A DNA stretch of 64,000 nt from Flammeovirgaceae bacterium UBA2338 (GCA_002344795.1 DDUM01000064.1:1-64000); one strand, 5' to 3'; shown: positions 18,601 to 27,052, counted from the first letter of the stretch. Notes: generated by a model not told the origin, from the sequence alone. Numbers and translations: made by a program.

Positions 18601-18885
18601 GAAAAAGCTGACTTTGTACGGTGGAGAGAATTAAGTTTAACATACAGATTCCCAACTTCATTTACTGATAAATTGGGATTGACAAGCGGATCATTTACAA
18701 CATCTGCTAAAAACCTGGCTCTCTTTACAGGCTATTCTGGTGCTGACCCTGAAATCAACGTTTTGGGTAGAGGGGGAGATGGAAATGCTAACAGTAACAC
18801 TGATCAAAATTTTGGTCAGGGAATTGAAGCATTTGGATGGGCCATTCCAACAACAGTTATTTTCACGTTAAAAGTTGGATTCTAA
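15640..18885 (+). CDS. SusC/RagA-family TonB-linked outer membrane transporter
   Basis: This is the second SusC-like importer of the window, 1081 aa, paired with the SusD-like gene that follows within 3 bp. The signal peptide covers about 1-29 (FASFATLAQ). A carboxypeptidase-regulatory-like domain runs to about 110, with a TonB-box-like LSEIVVTGTGG. The plug has LLQGREPGM, EPIIIVDGVRIDN and ARVEILKGAAAATLYGTEASNG, and also a glycine-rich insertion (GGGFGAGGFAGNGGGG) just after the VDGV motif. The barrel ends VIFTLKVGF. It is clearly divergent from the first SusC in the window, so a different substrate is likely. Confidence 0.96.
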   Translation: MLKLYNKKLFNTFLIMVGLSFASFATLAQGTISGVVTDAETGDPVPGVNIFIPSLAKGTLSNVDGTYQISDIPNGSYRVVGSFIGYRNMTENVTVNNNSQTLNFALETSVTQLSEIVVTGTGGPMEKRKIGNSVGIISTESLSNAPITSFSDLLQGREPGMVSIPGGGLTGEGAQIRIRGSASLSQLNEPIIIVDGVRIDNGGGFGAGGFAGNGGGGTSRLDDINPESIARVEILKGAAAATLYGTEASNGVIQIFTKRGATGAPKFDVKLAKGIITYPKGRYAPNVGWARTPAQAATMTSVLGENIVPYQLVSRTFTEDLFETGTNTEASVSASGGTNAVTYYVNGRFYDEDGPFGGKENRGYKPGQSTLAEDLMKRAQLNANVGIIPSGKTKINIVTGYNKTSFSSLQTNNNIYAVGSLAQFSKPERVAANNLTGTAAFATVNESMQQTVTQEVNHYNGSVNINYNPIPWLILDGVIGVDYSNSASENYRPFGWNIDGFGGSEPDGSKAYTNRDFIATSMQFNASATNRISDNIESDFILGTQLIQQTTNIFSGNGVAFPGPGFAVAGAGANKDIYQFFAETVNAGVYAQEQIGFNDHIFVTLGARLDAHSAFGSNFNAQFYPKIAASYVVSDAPYWPGNIGPISTLQFKGSFGQSGLQPGTFDALTTYGAIASTNGAGIRPQNLGNPDLKPEVSSELEVGTSIGLLDGKLTFEATYWDRTVNDALFAQQFPPSGGWRGAQLVNIGELAAKGLELNINATVVNTGDLKVELFANAAYLNEEVISLGGAPPVKVGGSYPRYRNFLVEGYSPGANFGVKLLDVPDGFLPLDYNSDGNPDSRAEVVSYLGSLPTGASLPTTTSIVMLDNNYVTKGEQSVSGHFLGKTTPDWQGSIGGTVTWKNFLLRTNFEYRAGNYYVNNLTAAFRQANGTIGRNLPNSARVERDYYTGGVDANFNPQNSGEVRTAAVEEWVNDILALTPFAGLNTIEKADFVRWRELSLTYRFPTSFTDKLGLTSGSFTTSAKNLALFTGYSGADPEINVLGRGGDGNANSNTDQNFGQGIEAFGWAIPTTVIFTLKVGF

Positions 18886-18887
18886 AT

Positions 18888-20255
18888 ATGAGGACTATGA
18901 AAAATAAAAAAATATATAAATCAAAATTGTTAAAGGTATTAACCTTATTGTTGGCATTTACTGTGTTTTCATGTAGTGACTTACTGGATGCAGAAAACCC
19001 AAATAGTTTGGTAGAAGCCGATTTATCTAATCCTGCTGCAGCAAGGCCCATGGCTAATGGTTCGCAGGCAGCTGTAACTCGGGCTATTGGTAATCTATTG
19101 ACACCATACTCTATCTCGTCTGATGAGATGGTATGGTCTGGATCAAGAGATGACTGGCAGCAACTTAACTTTGGTCAACTATCTGACTTTGCTAATGAGT
19201 TTACTGATGCCGCTTTCTTTTATACTGGAGAAGGAAGATGGTGGTCTGACGTAGTAATCTCTCGAATTGAAGGTTTTCAGGCAGACGGATCGTTAATAGC
19301 TGGGGATGAACTGGCGTTGGCACGTGCCTATCTTTATGGTGCGACCATGTACATCACTATAGCAGATATGTATTCGGACTTTGCTATCTCTGACAAGTTA
19401 GAGTCAGGTCCGGCAATTGGTCCTGCTAATATGGTCGGTTTTTACGATGTGGCTATTGGTTATTTGACCAAAGCGATTGCATTAAATCAATCCTCCATGA
19501 CTGGGCAGTTGCAAGCAATGTTAGCAAGAGCGCATTGGAGTAAAGAAGCCTGGACTAAAGCAAGAAACAGAAATGCAGCTACAGCTTTGATCAATAATGC
19601 TGCTGCTGTTACTGCGGCCAATGCAGCACTTGCAGCGGAGGCAGCTACAGCTGGTAGTGCTTCTTTCGTTTTGGAGGTGGACAGTAGCACACCTGATGTC
19701 ATCAACGGATTACCTATTGGTAGTGAAGTAAATGACAGAAAAGAGCAGCGTTTGTCAGATCTTTACATTATTGTTGATCCAACAACAGGTAATACTGTAA
19801 AGGATATTTCAAGTGGTGATCCTGCCCTAAGCATTAGCTTAATGGATCCAATTGACGGTATCCCTGATCCTGTATTGTACAATACAGTTGTTGAGTTTGT
19901 AACATCGGCAATCTATCCAGACTTTACACAGACATCTGATAGAGAAATGTATTTGATTCTTGCAGAAGCAGCACTTGCAGCAAACAACACTGCCGGTTTT
20001 GCTACAAACATAAATGCTTTGCGTGCAAAAGATGGTTTGACGCCATGGGATCAAATAACTCCTCAGGTACCAGCGTTGGATCTTTTGAAGCATGAGCGTA
20101 GAGTTAACTTGTACCTTCAAGGTAGAAGATTGACAGACCATTACAGGTTTGATGAAGATTCTCCTTATTGGATTCCTTCAAGTGATGCAGCTAATGCAGT
20201 TACTTTCTTTCCTATTGGGATTTCAGAAGTACGTGCTAATACTTTGATTAATTAA
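18888..20255 (+). CDS. SusD/RagB-family surface lipoprotein
   Basis: This is the lipoprotein partner of the preceding SusC. The frame is open from 18837, inside the SusC gene, but the signal peptide fits a start at 18888 (MRTMKNKK) or 18897. The 18888 start gives 455 aa with lipobox VFSC and Cys29 as the lipidated residue. The middle contains an alanine-rich stretch (NNAAAVTAANAALAAEAA) that is probably a helix between TPR units. The C-terminal part has LLKHERRVNLYLQGRRLTDHYR, typical of this SusD branch. A terminator follows. Confidence 0.92.
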   Translation: MRTMKNKKIYKSKLLKVLTLLLAFTVFSCSDLLDAENPNSLVEADLSNPAAARPMANGSQAAVTRAIGNLLTPYSISSDEMVWSGSRDDWQQLNFGQLSDFANEFTDAAFFYTGEGRWWSDVVISRIEGFQADGSLIAGDELALARAYLYGATMYITIADMYSDFAISDKLESGPAIGPANMVGFYDVAIGYLTKAIALNQSSMTGQLQAMLARAHWSKEAWTKARNRNAATALINNAAAVTAANAALAAEAATAGSASFVLEVDSSTPDVINGLPIGSEVNDRKEQRLSDLYIIVDPTTGNTVKDISSGDPALSISLMDPIDGIPDPVLYNTVVEFVTSAIYPDFTQTSDREMYLILAEAALAANNTAGFATNINALRAKDGLTPWDQITPQVPALDLLKHERRVNLYLQGRRLTDHYRFDEDSPYWIPSSDAANAVTFFPIGISEVRANTLIN

Positions 20256-20278
20256 TTATTAGTTTACTTTTAAATTTA

Positions 20279-20310
20279 AAGCCGGCTCATTTTGAGTCGG
20301 CTTTTTTATT
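20279..20310. terminator. Terminator between SusD 2 and the carotenoid block
   Basis: AAGCCGGCTCA-TTT-TGAGTCGGCTT forms a stem with one G:T pair, followed by a T run. It serves the plus-strand SusCD operon. Confidence 0.85.
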
Positions 20311-20364
20311 AACTGGAATGTGATTTGGTTCGATAGAAATAAAGAAATGATTTGTCAGTAGGAA

Positions 20365-21063
20365 TTATTTCTTGCGATCCCTGGCCTGTAGCCATTCAAA
20401 CAGGGTGACGTTCATAAGAATGAGCAGCATTCCATAGAATATATCTTCTACTGGAATAGTACCTAATCTTAAACCAAGGTTTTCTGTATCGTTGTACCAA
20501 ACCACTTGCCCTTCTATGCCCGTTCCGGTGAGTATTCCGTTTACAATAAAGAAGGGGATAAGAATGAAAAGATAGGTAATGTAAAATTGGGTGAGATAAG
20601 CAGGCTTTAACTTAAAGTGAATATATAGTAAAAAGAGTGCGCTCAGTAATGATGTTGTAGCTGTATACCAATGCTGAATGTTGATAGTACCAACAATTAT
20701 AAATAACAGTATTAGTATGAGCGTAATCTTATTGGCTGTGGATCTCTGGAATTTGTTCTTTGAAAAGTGGCCAACAGCCTCATAACTAAATACACATGCG
20801 TATGGGATACATATAAAAAAAAGAATTTCTTCTATGGGTAAGCTATATAAATAGATACCTGTAAGATATTCTGGATTGAACCCCCAAATACCCATTCGGG
20901 TGAACCATTCGTCCCAAATCAAAAAGAACACCCCTGGAAGAAGTATTGCTGGCCATAAGTATTTCCATTTTTTTGAAAAGTTAGCTTTGGGATGGAAACT
21001 AAAAAGGAATGGCAGTGAAACAGCAGCCAGGTCGATGATAAGATATAAGTATTTTGAATTCAA
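20365..21063 (-). CDS. Lycopene cyclase, fused CrtYc-CrtYd type
   Basis: This integral-membrane enzyme would close the beta-rings of lycopene to give beta-carotene. The 232-aa protein has about seven hydrophobic helices and shows two copies of the family's acidic motif: LPIEEILFF (PIEE at 76-79) in the first half, and IPVEDIFYG (PVED at 204-207) in the second. This is the pattern of the heterodimeric CrtYc/CrtYd cyclases fused into one chain. The start is TTG, two bases after the CrtZ stop, with no ATG nearby; translational coupling to crtZ is likely. It is the last gene of the photolyase/SRPBCC/CrtZ/cyclase block. Confidence 0.9.
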   Translation of the reverse strand: MNSKYLYLIIDLAAVSLPFLFSFHPKANFSKKWKYLWPAILLPGVFFLIWDEWFTRMGIWGFNPEYLTGIYLYSLPIEEILFFICIPYACVFSYEAVGHFSKNKFQRSTANKITLILILLFIIVGTINIQHWYTATTSLLSALFLLYIHFKLKPAYLTQFYITYLFILIPFFIVNGILTGTGIEGQVVWYNDTENLGLRLGTIPVEDIFYGMLLILMNVTLFEWLQARDRKK

Positions 21064-21065
21064 GT

Positions 21066-21560
21066 CTATTGTGTCTCCTTTCGCTCTTTGCGTAGTTTGA
21101 AATCCTTTGGCTCGTATTTCTTTGGTGCGTATAAGAATCCAAATGCTTCACAGCCTTCTTTGCTGTGTTTACTATGATGAATATAATGTGCATTGATCAT
21201 TCTCTTTAAATATCGACTTCTCTTTTTTGGTCTCCATTTAATGCGTTGATGAACAATAAAGTCGTGAAAAATGATATAAAAAATGCCGTAACAAAGAATT
21301 CCTAAACCTACTGCCAATAAATACGGGTTGTAGGTCACTATACTTGCATAGTAAAATAGACCAATGGATGGCAAACTGAATACAACAGCAAACCAATCAT
21401 TTTTTTCTAGAGTGTGATCATGCACTTTATGATGTGATTTATGCCACACCCAAAGTACACCGTGCATGATGTACTTGTGCGTAAACCAGGCTACAAATTC
21501 CCAAAAGAGAAAAGTGACAATTACTATGCCTGCACAAATTAAAATGGTAATCCAATCCAT
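21066..21560 (-). CDS. crtZ: Beta-carotene hydroxylase
   Basis: This di-iron membrane hydroxylase would add the 3 and 3' hydroxyls of zeaxanthin. The histidine clusters expected for the fatty-acid-hydroxylase/CrtZ family are all present: HKYIMH (28-33), HKSHH (40-44), HDFIVH (99-104) and HYIHH (125-129), with hydrophobic helices between. The length of 164 aa is typical. It begins 6 bp after the SRPBCC gene and ends 2 bp before the cyclase start. With lycopene cyclase next door, zeaxanthin or a derivative is the predicted pigment. Confidence 0.93.
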   Translation of the reverse strand: MDWITILICAGIVIVTFLFWEFVAWFTHKYIMHGVLWVWHKSHHKVHDHTLEKNDWFAVVFSLPSIGLFYYASIVTYNPYLLAVGLGILCYGIFYIIFHDFIVHQRIKWRPKKRSRYLKRMINAHYIHHSKHSKEGCEAFGFLYAPKKYEPKDFKLRKERKETQ

Positions 21561-21566
21561 ATATTA

Positions 21567-22043
21567 TTAATGGGTGCTTAAATTGTTCCTGGTGTCAAAA
21601 AAGGATGCCAATACCTTATGCCTGTAATTGAAAATAGCATTTACCTGTCTCCCTACAAAAAGCCAATGCACTAGCCTTCCCAATACCCCAAAAGGAATAA
21701 CATAATTAACTTCATCAATCATCTCTACACCATCTTTTGTTCCCTTGAAGTGATGCTGGTGATGCCATAATTTATAAGGGCCAAAGCGTTGTTCATCGAT
21801 GAAATATTGTAAATCCTTTACGTGCGTTATTTCAGTTATCCAGTTCATACGTATGCCCGGTAGTACTTTGATTTTGTAGGCAATGATTTGCCCTGCGTAT
21901 GTCGTTTTTCCGCCCGATAAATATTGAATATCAAATCCCATATCAGAAGGTGTAATCTTACCTAGATTCTTTGGGCTGCTGAAGAATTCCCAGGCCTCCT
22001 CCAGGGTAATAGGCAACACCTGTTTGCGTTTAAGATTGTACAT
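21567..22043 (-). CDS. SRPBCC-fold protein of the carotenoid block
   Basis: This 158-aa protein has the START/Bet-v1-like pattern: an N-terminal LPITLEEAWEFFSSPKNLGKITP, a central run that includes WITEITHV, and a C-terminal long helix (LVHWLFVGRQVNAIFNYRHKVL). The fold binds hydrophobic ligands, so it may handle a carotenoid or its precursor; no catalytic residue can be named. The frame extends to a TTG at 22058, but the ATG at 22043 (MYNLKRKQ) is the better start. It sits tightly between photolyase (48 bp) and crtZ (6 bp). Confidence 0.82.
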   Translation of the reverse strand: MYNLKRKQVLPITLEEAWEFFSSPKNLGKITPSDMGFDIQYLSGGKTTYAGQIIAYKIKVLPGIRMNWITEITHVKDLQYFIDEQRFGPYKLWHHQHHFKGTKDGVEMIDEVNYVIPFGVLGRLVHWLFVGRQVNAIFNYRHKVLASFFDTRNNLSTH

Positions 22044-22091
22044 TTTCACAACAATCAAACACCTGGTTACTCAAATTGTTCTTGATTTTAA

Positions 22092-23396
22092 TTACTTATT
22101 TTGAAGGGCTTTTTTATAGGTGTTCAGGGCTCGTTTTCTGGCAAAAGAATGATCCACCATGGGCTTTGGGTATTGATTAGTGCCTAACTCAGGAACCCAT
22201 TTTTTAATGTAAGTCAGCTCCGGGTCGAATTTTTCGGTTTGCAGGTAGGGGTTGAATACTCTGAAATAAGGTGCTGCATCACATCCTGAGCCAGCTGCCC
22301 ATTGCCACCCACCATTATTGGCAGCCAGATCAAAATCAAGCAGTTTTCTGGCAAAATAGGCCTCTCCCCACCTCCAGTCGATGAGTAGATGCTTAACCAA
22401 AAAACTGGCTACAATCATTCTCACTCTATTGTGCATGAAACCCGTTGCATTTAATTCACGCATACCTGCATCCACTATTGGATATCCTGTCTTACCATCA
22501 CACCAGGCCTGAAACTCTTCCGGATTGTTTCTCCACTCAATTCTATCATACGCAGGTTTGAAGGCCTGATTTACATTGGGGAAGAGCCATAGAATCATAT
22601 GGTAGAAATCCCTCCAAATTAATTCATTGAGCCACGTTTCATTTTTCATAACCGCTTCGTTCACAAGCTGCCGGATGCTAATTGTTCCAAATCGGAGATG
22701 GACACTCAGTTTCGAGGTTCCGGCTATTCCGGGGTAGTCTCTGCTCTTGTGATAGTCTTGGATGACTGATGACCTGATGATTCGAGGGGGAAATTCAATT
22801 TTAGTAGGTAAAAATCCTATTTCTTTTAGGGTTGGTAGTGAAAGAGGTGCGACCTTGATAAGGTTATCAAAATATTTTTTAGTGGGATATCCTTTGTAAT
22901 CGTTTGCTGTAAGTTTGGCTTTCCATCTCTTGCTATACGGAGTAAAGACCGTATAAGGTGTGCCGTCACTTTTGAGTATATCTTCTTTTGCAAAGATTAC
23001 CTGGTCTTTATAGATTTTAAATGGAACATCTTTAGCAGTGAGTACTTGCGCAACTTTGTTATCCCGTTGTATGGCATAGGGCTCGTAGTCTTCATTGGCA
23101 TAGACTGCTTTTGGGGTATGTGATTTAAAGAATTTGACTGGGGTGGTATGCACAACCAATAACGTACTTCCAACCTTTTCTAACTCACTTTTCAGGTTGT
23201 GTAATGTTTGGTGTATAAAACTTATTCGTGAATCATTCTTATCTTCCAGTTTGGAAATAATTTTTTTATCATAAATAAATAGGGGCAACACATTCGTATT
23301 CTGTTTTAATGCAAAATAAAGTGCAACATTATCGCTAACCCGGAGATCCCTTCTGAACCAAAATATAGTGACTTTATTGATGGTTTGGATTGACAT
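22092..23396 (-). CDS. phrB: Cryptochrome/photolyase family, deoxyribodipyrimidine photolyase
   Basis: This enzyme would use blue light to split UV-induced pyrimidine dimers. The N-terminal Rossmann-like antenna half begins VTIFWFRRDLRVSDNVAL. The C-terminal FAD-binding half contains ELIWRDFYHMIL, GYPIVDAGMRELNATGFMHNR, and DFDLAANNGGWQWAAGSGCDA, the class I signature with the Asn and Trp residues used in FAD activation and electron transfer. At 434 aa it is slightly shorter than E. coli PhrB and has no cryptochrome-like tail. It is the first gene of the block that continues into SRPBCC, crtZ and lycopene cyclase. Its upstream region carries five TGTTTA motifs, which points to light control shared with the other carotenoid block. 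Confidence 0.92.
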   Translation of the reverse strand: MSIQTINKVTIFWFRRDLRVSDNVALYFALKQNTNVLPLFIYDKKIISKLEDKNDSRISFIHQTLHNLKSELEKVGSTLLVVHTTPVKFFKSHTPKAVYANEDYEPYAIQRDNKVAQVLTAKDVPFKIYKDQVIFAKEDILKSDGTPYTVFTPYSKRWKAKLTANDYKGYPTKKYFDNLIKVAPLSLPTLKEIGFLPTKIEFPPRIIRSSVIQDYHKSRDYPGIAGTSKLSVHLRFGTISIRQLVNEAVMKNETWLNELIWRDFYHMILWLFPNVNQAFKPAYDRIEWRNNPEEFQAWCDGKTGYPIVDAGMRELNATGFMHNRVRMIVASFLVKHLLIDWRWGEAYFARKLLDFDLAANNGGWQWAAGSGCDAAPYFRVFNPYLQTEKFDPELTYIKKWVPELGTNQYPKPMVDHSFARKRALNTYKKALQNK

Positions 23397-23442
23397 TTTA
23401 GTGTGTGATTATCAGTTATTTACGGATTTTTATCCATTTTAC

Positions 23443-23575
23443 TGTTTACTTAACAACAACATCGCGGATACAAGAATTGTTTTGTTTATATAGTGATTTC
23501 TGTGAGGCAGTAAATATGAAAATACCTACTTGTTTAAACATTGATCAATTAAATTCAATATGCACCTGGTGTTTA
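23443..23575. promoter_or_regulatory. TGTTTA motif cluster upstream of photolyase block
   Basis: TGTTTA occurs at 23443-23448, 23483-23488, 23531-23536 and 23570-23575, and its complement TAAACA at 23535-23540, making the palindrome TGTTTAAACA. The plus-strand copies are about 40, 48 and 39 bp apart. The same hexamer is clustered upstream of the sigma/crtI block at 29065-29157. This is a candidate operator for the CarH/LitR-like regulator encoded nearby. A 70-codon plus-strand frame crossing this region looks spurious. Confidence 0.55.
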
Positions 23576-23643
23576 TTGGAATACTTATCTAATTGTTATA
23601 TTCTTGCGCGACTTTAAAATTGACGAAACTTTTAAGATAAAAT

Positions 23644-24369
23644 ATGAAGTATAAATTATTTACATCCATTACTTTTTTATCATTGATATTTCTTGTGAAT
23701 GTTGTGTATGCACAGGATGATCAGAGTGATCGCTCTGGACTGTCCTATGGAGCCAGGATAGGAGCTACAGTAAGTAATTTTTCTAACGAACAACCGCATA
23801 CCAGTGCCAAACTTGGTTTGTTGATAGGTGGAGTTGTTGAATACGGATTTTCTGATATTTTGTCAGTACAGGCGGAACCATCTTACATGCAACAGGGGGG
23901 GCGTTTTGTCAGGTTTTCAGATGATACTCGATTTGGCTCTGATGGATCATTATTCGATTTATACACTACAAATTCGGATGTAACGCTTCATACTTTGGAT
24001 TTGCCTATATTGGCAAAATACTGGTTACCAAAATTTGGTGACATCCAGCCAAACATTGTGTTGGGCCCAGCCATTAGTTACACACTTGGTGCTTCCAATG
24101 TGTATCAAACTACTTATTACTACAACCAAACGTTTACTACTGCCAATGCTTATCGAGAAGAGAGGAGCCAATACGAACCTTTTCAAATGGGGATAACCGG
24201 GGGATTTGGCGGAGAAGTGAGCTTGGGCACCAAGCGGCTACTAATTGACTTCAGGTATCGATATGGAGTAACCCCTGTAAAAAAGGGTTATAGTTATATA
24301 GATATTTTCACCGTGCAGGGTGACCTGCGTACTCACTCTGCTTATGTAACAATTGGAATAGGACTTTAA
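23644..24369 (+). CDS. PorT-like outer membrane beta-barrel protein
   Basis: The signal peptide covers about 1-23 (NVVYAQ). The rest shows alternating strands typical of the small Bacteroidota barrel family: GLSYGARIGATVSNF, LGLLIGGVVEYGFSDILSVQAEPSY, LPILAKYWLP, and a final strand HSAYVTIGIGL. At 241 aa it fits an eight- to ten-strand barrel. It is read divergently from photolyase and followed after 39 bp by a lipoprotein gene, probably as an operon. Role unknown; there is no direct link to pigment synthesis other than position. Confidence 0.82.
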   Translation: MKYKLFTSITFLSLIFLVNVVYAQDDQSDRSGLSYGARIGATVSNFSNEQPHTSAKLGLLIGGVVEYGFSDILSVQAEPSYMQQGGRFVRFSDDTRFGSDGSLFDLYTTNSDVTLHTLDLPILAKYWLPKFGDIQPNIVLGPAISYTLGASNVYQTTYYYNQTFTTANAYREERSQYEPFQMGITGGFGGEVSLGTKRLLIDFRYRYGVTPVKKGYSYIDIFTVQGDLRTHSAYVTIGIGL

Positions 24370-24408
24370 TAATTAAATTTTAAATCAACTTTACTTTAAC
24401 AATAACCA

Positions 24409-25608
24409 ATGATGAAACACAAGTTTAAACTGTTTACGGCTGGCCTCATGATAGGATTGATGACGCTATCCATATCATGTAAGGAACAATTTACAGAAGA
24501 AGAAGCACTGAAAGCCCAGCAACTGGTTGACTTTGCACTTCATGTATATAATGAAAGTTCACCAGAAAGGGCTCCCGTATCTGGTGCAACGGTGACCTTT
24601 ATTCAGGGAGGCAGCAAAATGGAGGCTACTTCTGATGAAAGTGGTGTGGCTTTATTTCCTGGTGTAAAATTTGGCGGTTTCGTATTGACGATAGCTGCGG
24701 AAAATTTTACTTCATTAACTTATGATGATGAGATCTATTCTGATGATTTCCGCACTACACAACAAACGTATTCTATAGGAATCTATTCATTGGCAGATGA
24801 GTCTTTGGCTACCATTAAAGGAACGGTAAGGATTGACACCGATTTAACCAATGATACACCTGAAACAATTGAAGGAATCACACTTCGTTTCAGAAGTAAT
24901 TTGAATTATGGAAGCAAGGTTTTTATGGCCACAACCGATGCCAATGGAAATTATGAAGTGAAAGTACCTGTAAGCCAGTATGGATCTTATGTATATGTCC
25001 AGTACCCCGATATTTTGGTAGGCCAGAAGATTGCTTTTAACAAATTAGCTTCAGATCCACTTAACTTCCCTAAGGTGCTTCCTAAAACAGAAACCATAGA
25101 GACTCTATTTGCAATGTACACTGGTGGCGGTATTCTTAATAACTATAATAATTATCCGGTATATGGAGTTAATCCGATTTATGCCATTGCCGATCCCGCA
25201 CCAACAGGACAGACAACTGCTGTGATCAATTATGTTTATACCAATGCCGATGGTGAGATTGAAGATATAAATTTTAGCACAGGTGGAGACTACACGGGTG
25301 ATGCAGATGGCAAAGTAAATGTAACCTTCACTTCATTATTGGGTGGTTCAGGAGCTACTCTTGAGATTACTTTAGGAGATCAAACTAACTTAAGTAGTGC
25401 GTACAATGAAAATGGTACAGCGACTATCAATTTGGTAGGAGGATCAGGCTACCCGGATGACAGCTATAGTTTGAATAGGGTCAACTACCGGAACCCATCA
25501 TTGAATTCTTCAAATAGAGAGAATAATTTTTACTTGTACCCTGGTACAATCACGTTCAATAATCCTGATTATGGAACGGGTGTTTCTCGTCCAAATGACT
25601 TGAATTAA
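24409..25608 (+). CDS. Lipoprotein with carboxypeptidase-regulatory-like (Ig-type) repeats
   Basis: The 399-aa precursor has a lipobox LSISC with Cys24 (counting from the first of two adjacent ATGs). A domain near 50-120 (PVSGATVTFIQGGSKMEATSDESGVALF) and a second near 140-200 (ATTDANGNYEVKVPVSQYGSYVYV) look like transthyretin/carboxypeptidase-regulatory folds. The C-terminal part is rich in Gly, Asn and Thr and predicts beta structure. I do not recognise a specific function. It is probably surface or periplasmic and expressed with the barrel gene upstream. Confidence 0.75.
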   Translation: MMKHKFKLFTAGLMIGLMTLSISCKEQFTEEEALKAQQLVDFALHVYNESSPERAPVSGATVTFIQGGSKMEATSDESGVALFPGVKFGGFVLTIAAENFTSLTYDDEIYSDDFRTTQQTYSIGIYSLADESLATIKGTVRIDTDLTNDTPETIEGITLRFRSNLNYGSKVFMATTDANGNYEVKVPVSQYGSYVYVQYPDILVGQKIAFNKLASDPLNFPKVLPKTETIETLFAMYTGGGILNNYNNYPVYGVNPIYAIADPAPTGQTTAVINYVYTNADGEIEDINFSTGGDYTGDADGKVNVTFTSLLGGSGATLEITLGDQTNLSSAYNENGTATINLVGGSGYPDDSYSLNRVNYRNPSLNSSNRENNFYLYPGTITFNNPDYGTGVSRPNDLN

Positions 25609-25627
25609 TTATTGAAAAATCATGAAC

Positions 25628-25656
25628 AAAAAAGGCTCTCATCGGGAGCCTTTTTT
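25628..25656. terminator. Bidirectional terminator between the lipoprotein and idi
   Basis: AAAAAAGGCTC, a 7-nt loop and GAGCCTTTTTT form a stem flanked by A and T runs on both sides, so it can stop transcription from both convergent units. Confidence 0.9.
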
Positions 25657-25676
25657 GTTTTGTCTATTTTAAAACG

Positions 25677-26180
25677 TTAAACGTGTTGCTCGTAGTTTTT
25701 AATAATCTCTTTAAGCCAGAAGGTATATTCTTCGGGGTTTTCTTTGATCTTGCTTTTCAACAAAGTTGGATCTACGTAAACCCAATCTTCTACTTCTTCT
25801 AAATTGATTACTGGCTTTCCATCAAATTCACAAACGTATACATGATCCAATTCATGCTCGATCAGATCGACAAGTTCAGCTTTGTATTGAAATTTGTATA
25901 AATATTGAGGTTGGGCGTCAATACCCAATTCTTCCTTCATTCTTCTTTTAGTTGCTTCTGTCAGTGTTTCCCCTGGCCTGGGATGGCTACAGCAAGCATT
26001 GGACCATAAACCCCCGCTATGGTATTTGGACTGTGCTCTTTTTTGTAAAAGCATCTCTCCTTTTTTATTAAAAACCAATACGGAGAAGGCCCGGTGAAGT
26101 ACTCCTTTGAGATGGGCTTCCATTTTTTCCATCGTGCCTATTTGCTTGTCCTCCTCGTTCACCAAGATCACATGATCCAT
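25677..26180 (-). CDS. idi: Isopentenyl-diphosphate delta-isomerase, type I
   Basis: This enzyme interconverts IPP and DMAPP, supplying the carotenoid pathway. It is a Nudix-fold protein of 167 aa. The expected metal and catalytic residues are visible: His23 and His29, Cys64 and His66 in NACCSHP, and Glu108/Glu110 in IEHELDH, matching the pattern known for E. coli Idi. It is the last gene of the sigma/crtI/crtB/idi block and begins 6 bp after crtB ends. Confidence 0.95.
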   Translation of the reverse strand: MDHVILVNEEDKQIGTMEKMEAHLKGVLHRAFSVLVFNKKGEMLLQKRAQSKYHSGGLWSNACCSHPRPGETLTEATKRRMKEELGIDAQPQYLYKFQYKAELVDLIEHELDHVYVCEFDGKPVINLEEVEDWVYVDPTLLKSKIKENPEEYTFWLKEIIKNYEQHV

Positions 26181-26186
26181 AAATAA

Positions 26187-27029
26187 TTAAATAAGGTTAA
26201 GTTGATGTTTAATATAAGAGAAAAACAATATAGAAAACTTGTGCCTGTTCCTGATCCTGATTCTTTTCTTCATTACGTATTCGGAGGAAGTATTTTTTAT
26301 TTTTTTGAATAGTGACAAATAATATAGATAAGCTACGTATACACCTAATTTGGATTTTTTTGGAAGCTGTTGGATGCCCTTAAACCCTTCTCGAAAGTCT
26401 TCAGCAATGCTTTCTTCGATCTTGCTTTTACTAATATCATCAAATACATCCAAATTAACTCCGGGAAAATAGGATCTACCCATTCCCTCATAGTCGGCTT
26501 TAAGATCACGGAGGAAATTTATTTTTTGAAATGCAGAACCGAGTCGCATCGCCATTGGCTTAAGTTGGTCATACGAGGCTGAATCTCCATTGCAGAATAC
26601 TTTTAAGCACATAAGACCTACTACTTCAGCAGAGCCCAGTATGTATTCTTCATATGATTTCTGATTGTGGGTTTTTTCATTGAGGTCCATCTCCATACTG
26701 TTAAGAAACTGTTCAATTAGTATGTGATCAATATTGAATTGATGTACAGTGAGTTGGAAACTCTGCAAGATTGGGTTGAGACTTATTTTCTCATCAATGG
26801 CTTTATAAGTCTCCTTTTTAAAACTTTCCAGAAGGGATTTTTTATCATAATGATGAAAGGTATCTACAATTTCATCTGCAAACCTCACAAAACCATATAT
26901 AGAGTAGATCGGGTCTCTTAATTCTTTGTGAAGGCATAGTATGCCTAAAGAAAATGATGTGCTATAGGCCTTTGTAGTAAGCCTGGAACACTTGATGGCA
27001 TTTTTATCGTATAGTTCTTTAGGTGTCAT
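26187..27029 (-). CDS. crtB: Phytoene synthase
   Basis: This enzyme would condense two geranylgeranyl diphosphates into phytoene, the first committed carotenoid step. Both aspartate-rich substrate-binding motifs are present: FADEIVD (50-56) and LRDLKADYEG (173-182). At 280 aa it is normal for the squalene/phytoene synthase family. It lies 23 bp after crtI and 6 bp before idi on the same strand. No geranylgeranyl diphosphate synthase gene is in the window. Confidence 0.95.
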   Translation of the reverse strand: MTPKELYDKNAIKCSRLTTKAYSTSFSLGILCLHKELRDPIYSIYGFVRFADEIVDTFHHYDKKSLLESFKKETYKAIDEKISLNPILQSFQLTVHQFNIDHILIEQFLNSMEMDLNEKTHNQKSYEEYILGSAEVVGLMCLKVFCNGDSASYDQLKPMAMRLGSAFQKINFLRDLKADYEGMGRSYFPGVNLDVFDDISKSKIEESIAEDFREGFKGIQQLPKKSKLGVYVAYLYYLSLFKKIKNTSSEYVMKKRIRIRNRHKFSILFFSYIKHQLNLI

Positions 27030-27052
27030 CTACAATTAAAGGGTTGAAACTA

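Noticed and set aside
18837..18887. Upstream extension of SusD 2 into the SusC gene
   Set aside because: The extra N-terminal residues would place the signal peptide and lipobox too far inside; the 18888 or 18897 start fits a lipoprotein.
20999..21193. 64-codon minus-strand frame across crtZ and cyclase
   Set aside because: It overlaps two conserved genes in another frame and shows no conserved features.
23405..23617. 70-codon plus-strand frame in the photolyase promoter region
   Set aside because: Its translation is rich in Cys, Leu and Tyr without a clear domain, and it lies across the TGTTTA motif cluster. It looks like an accidental frame.
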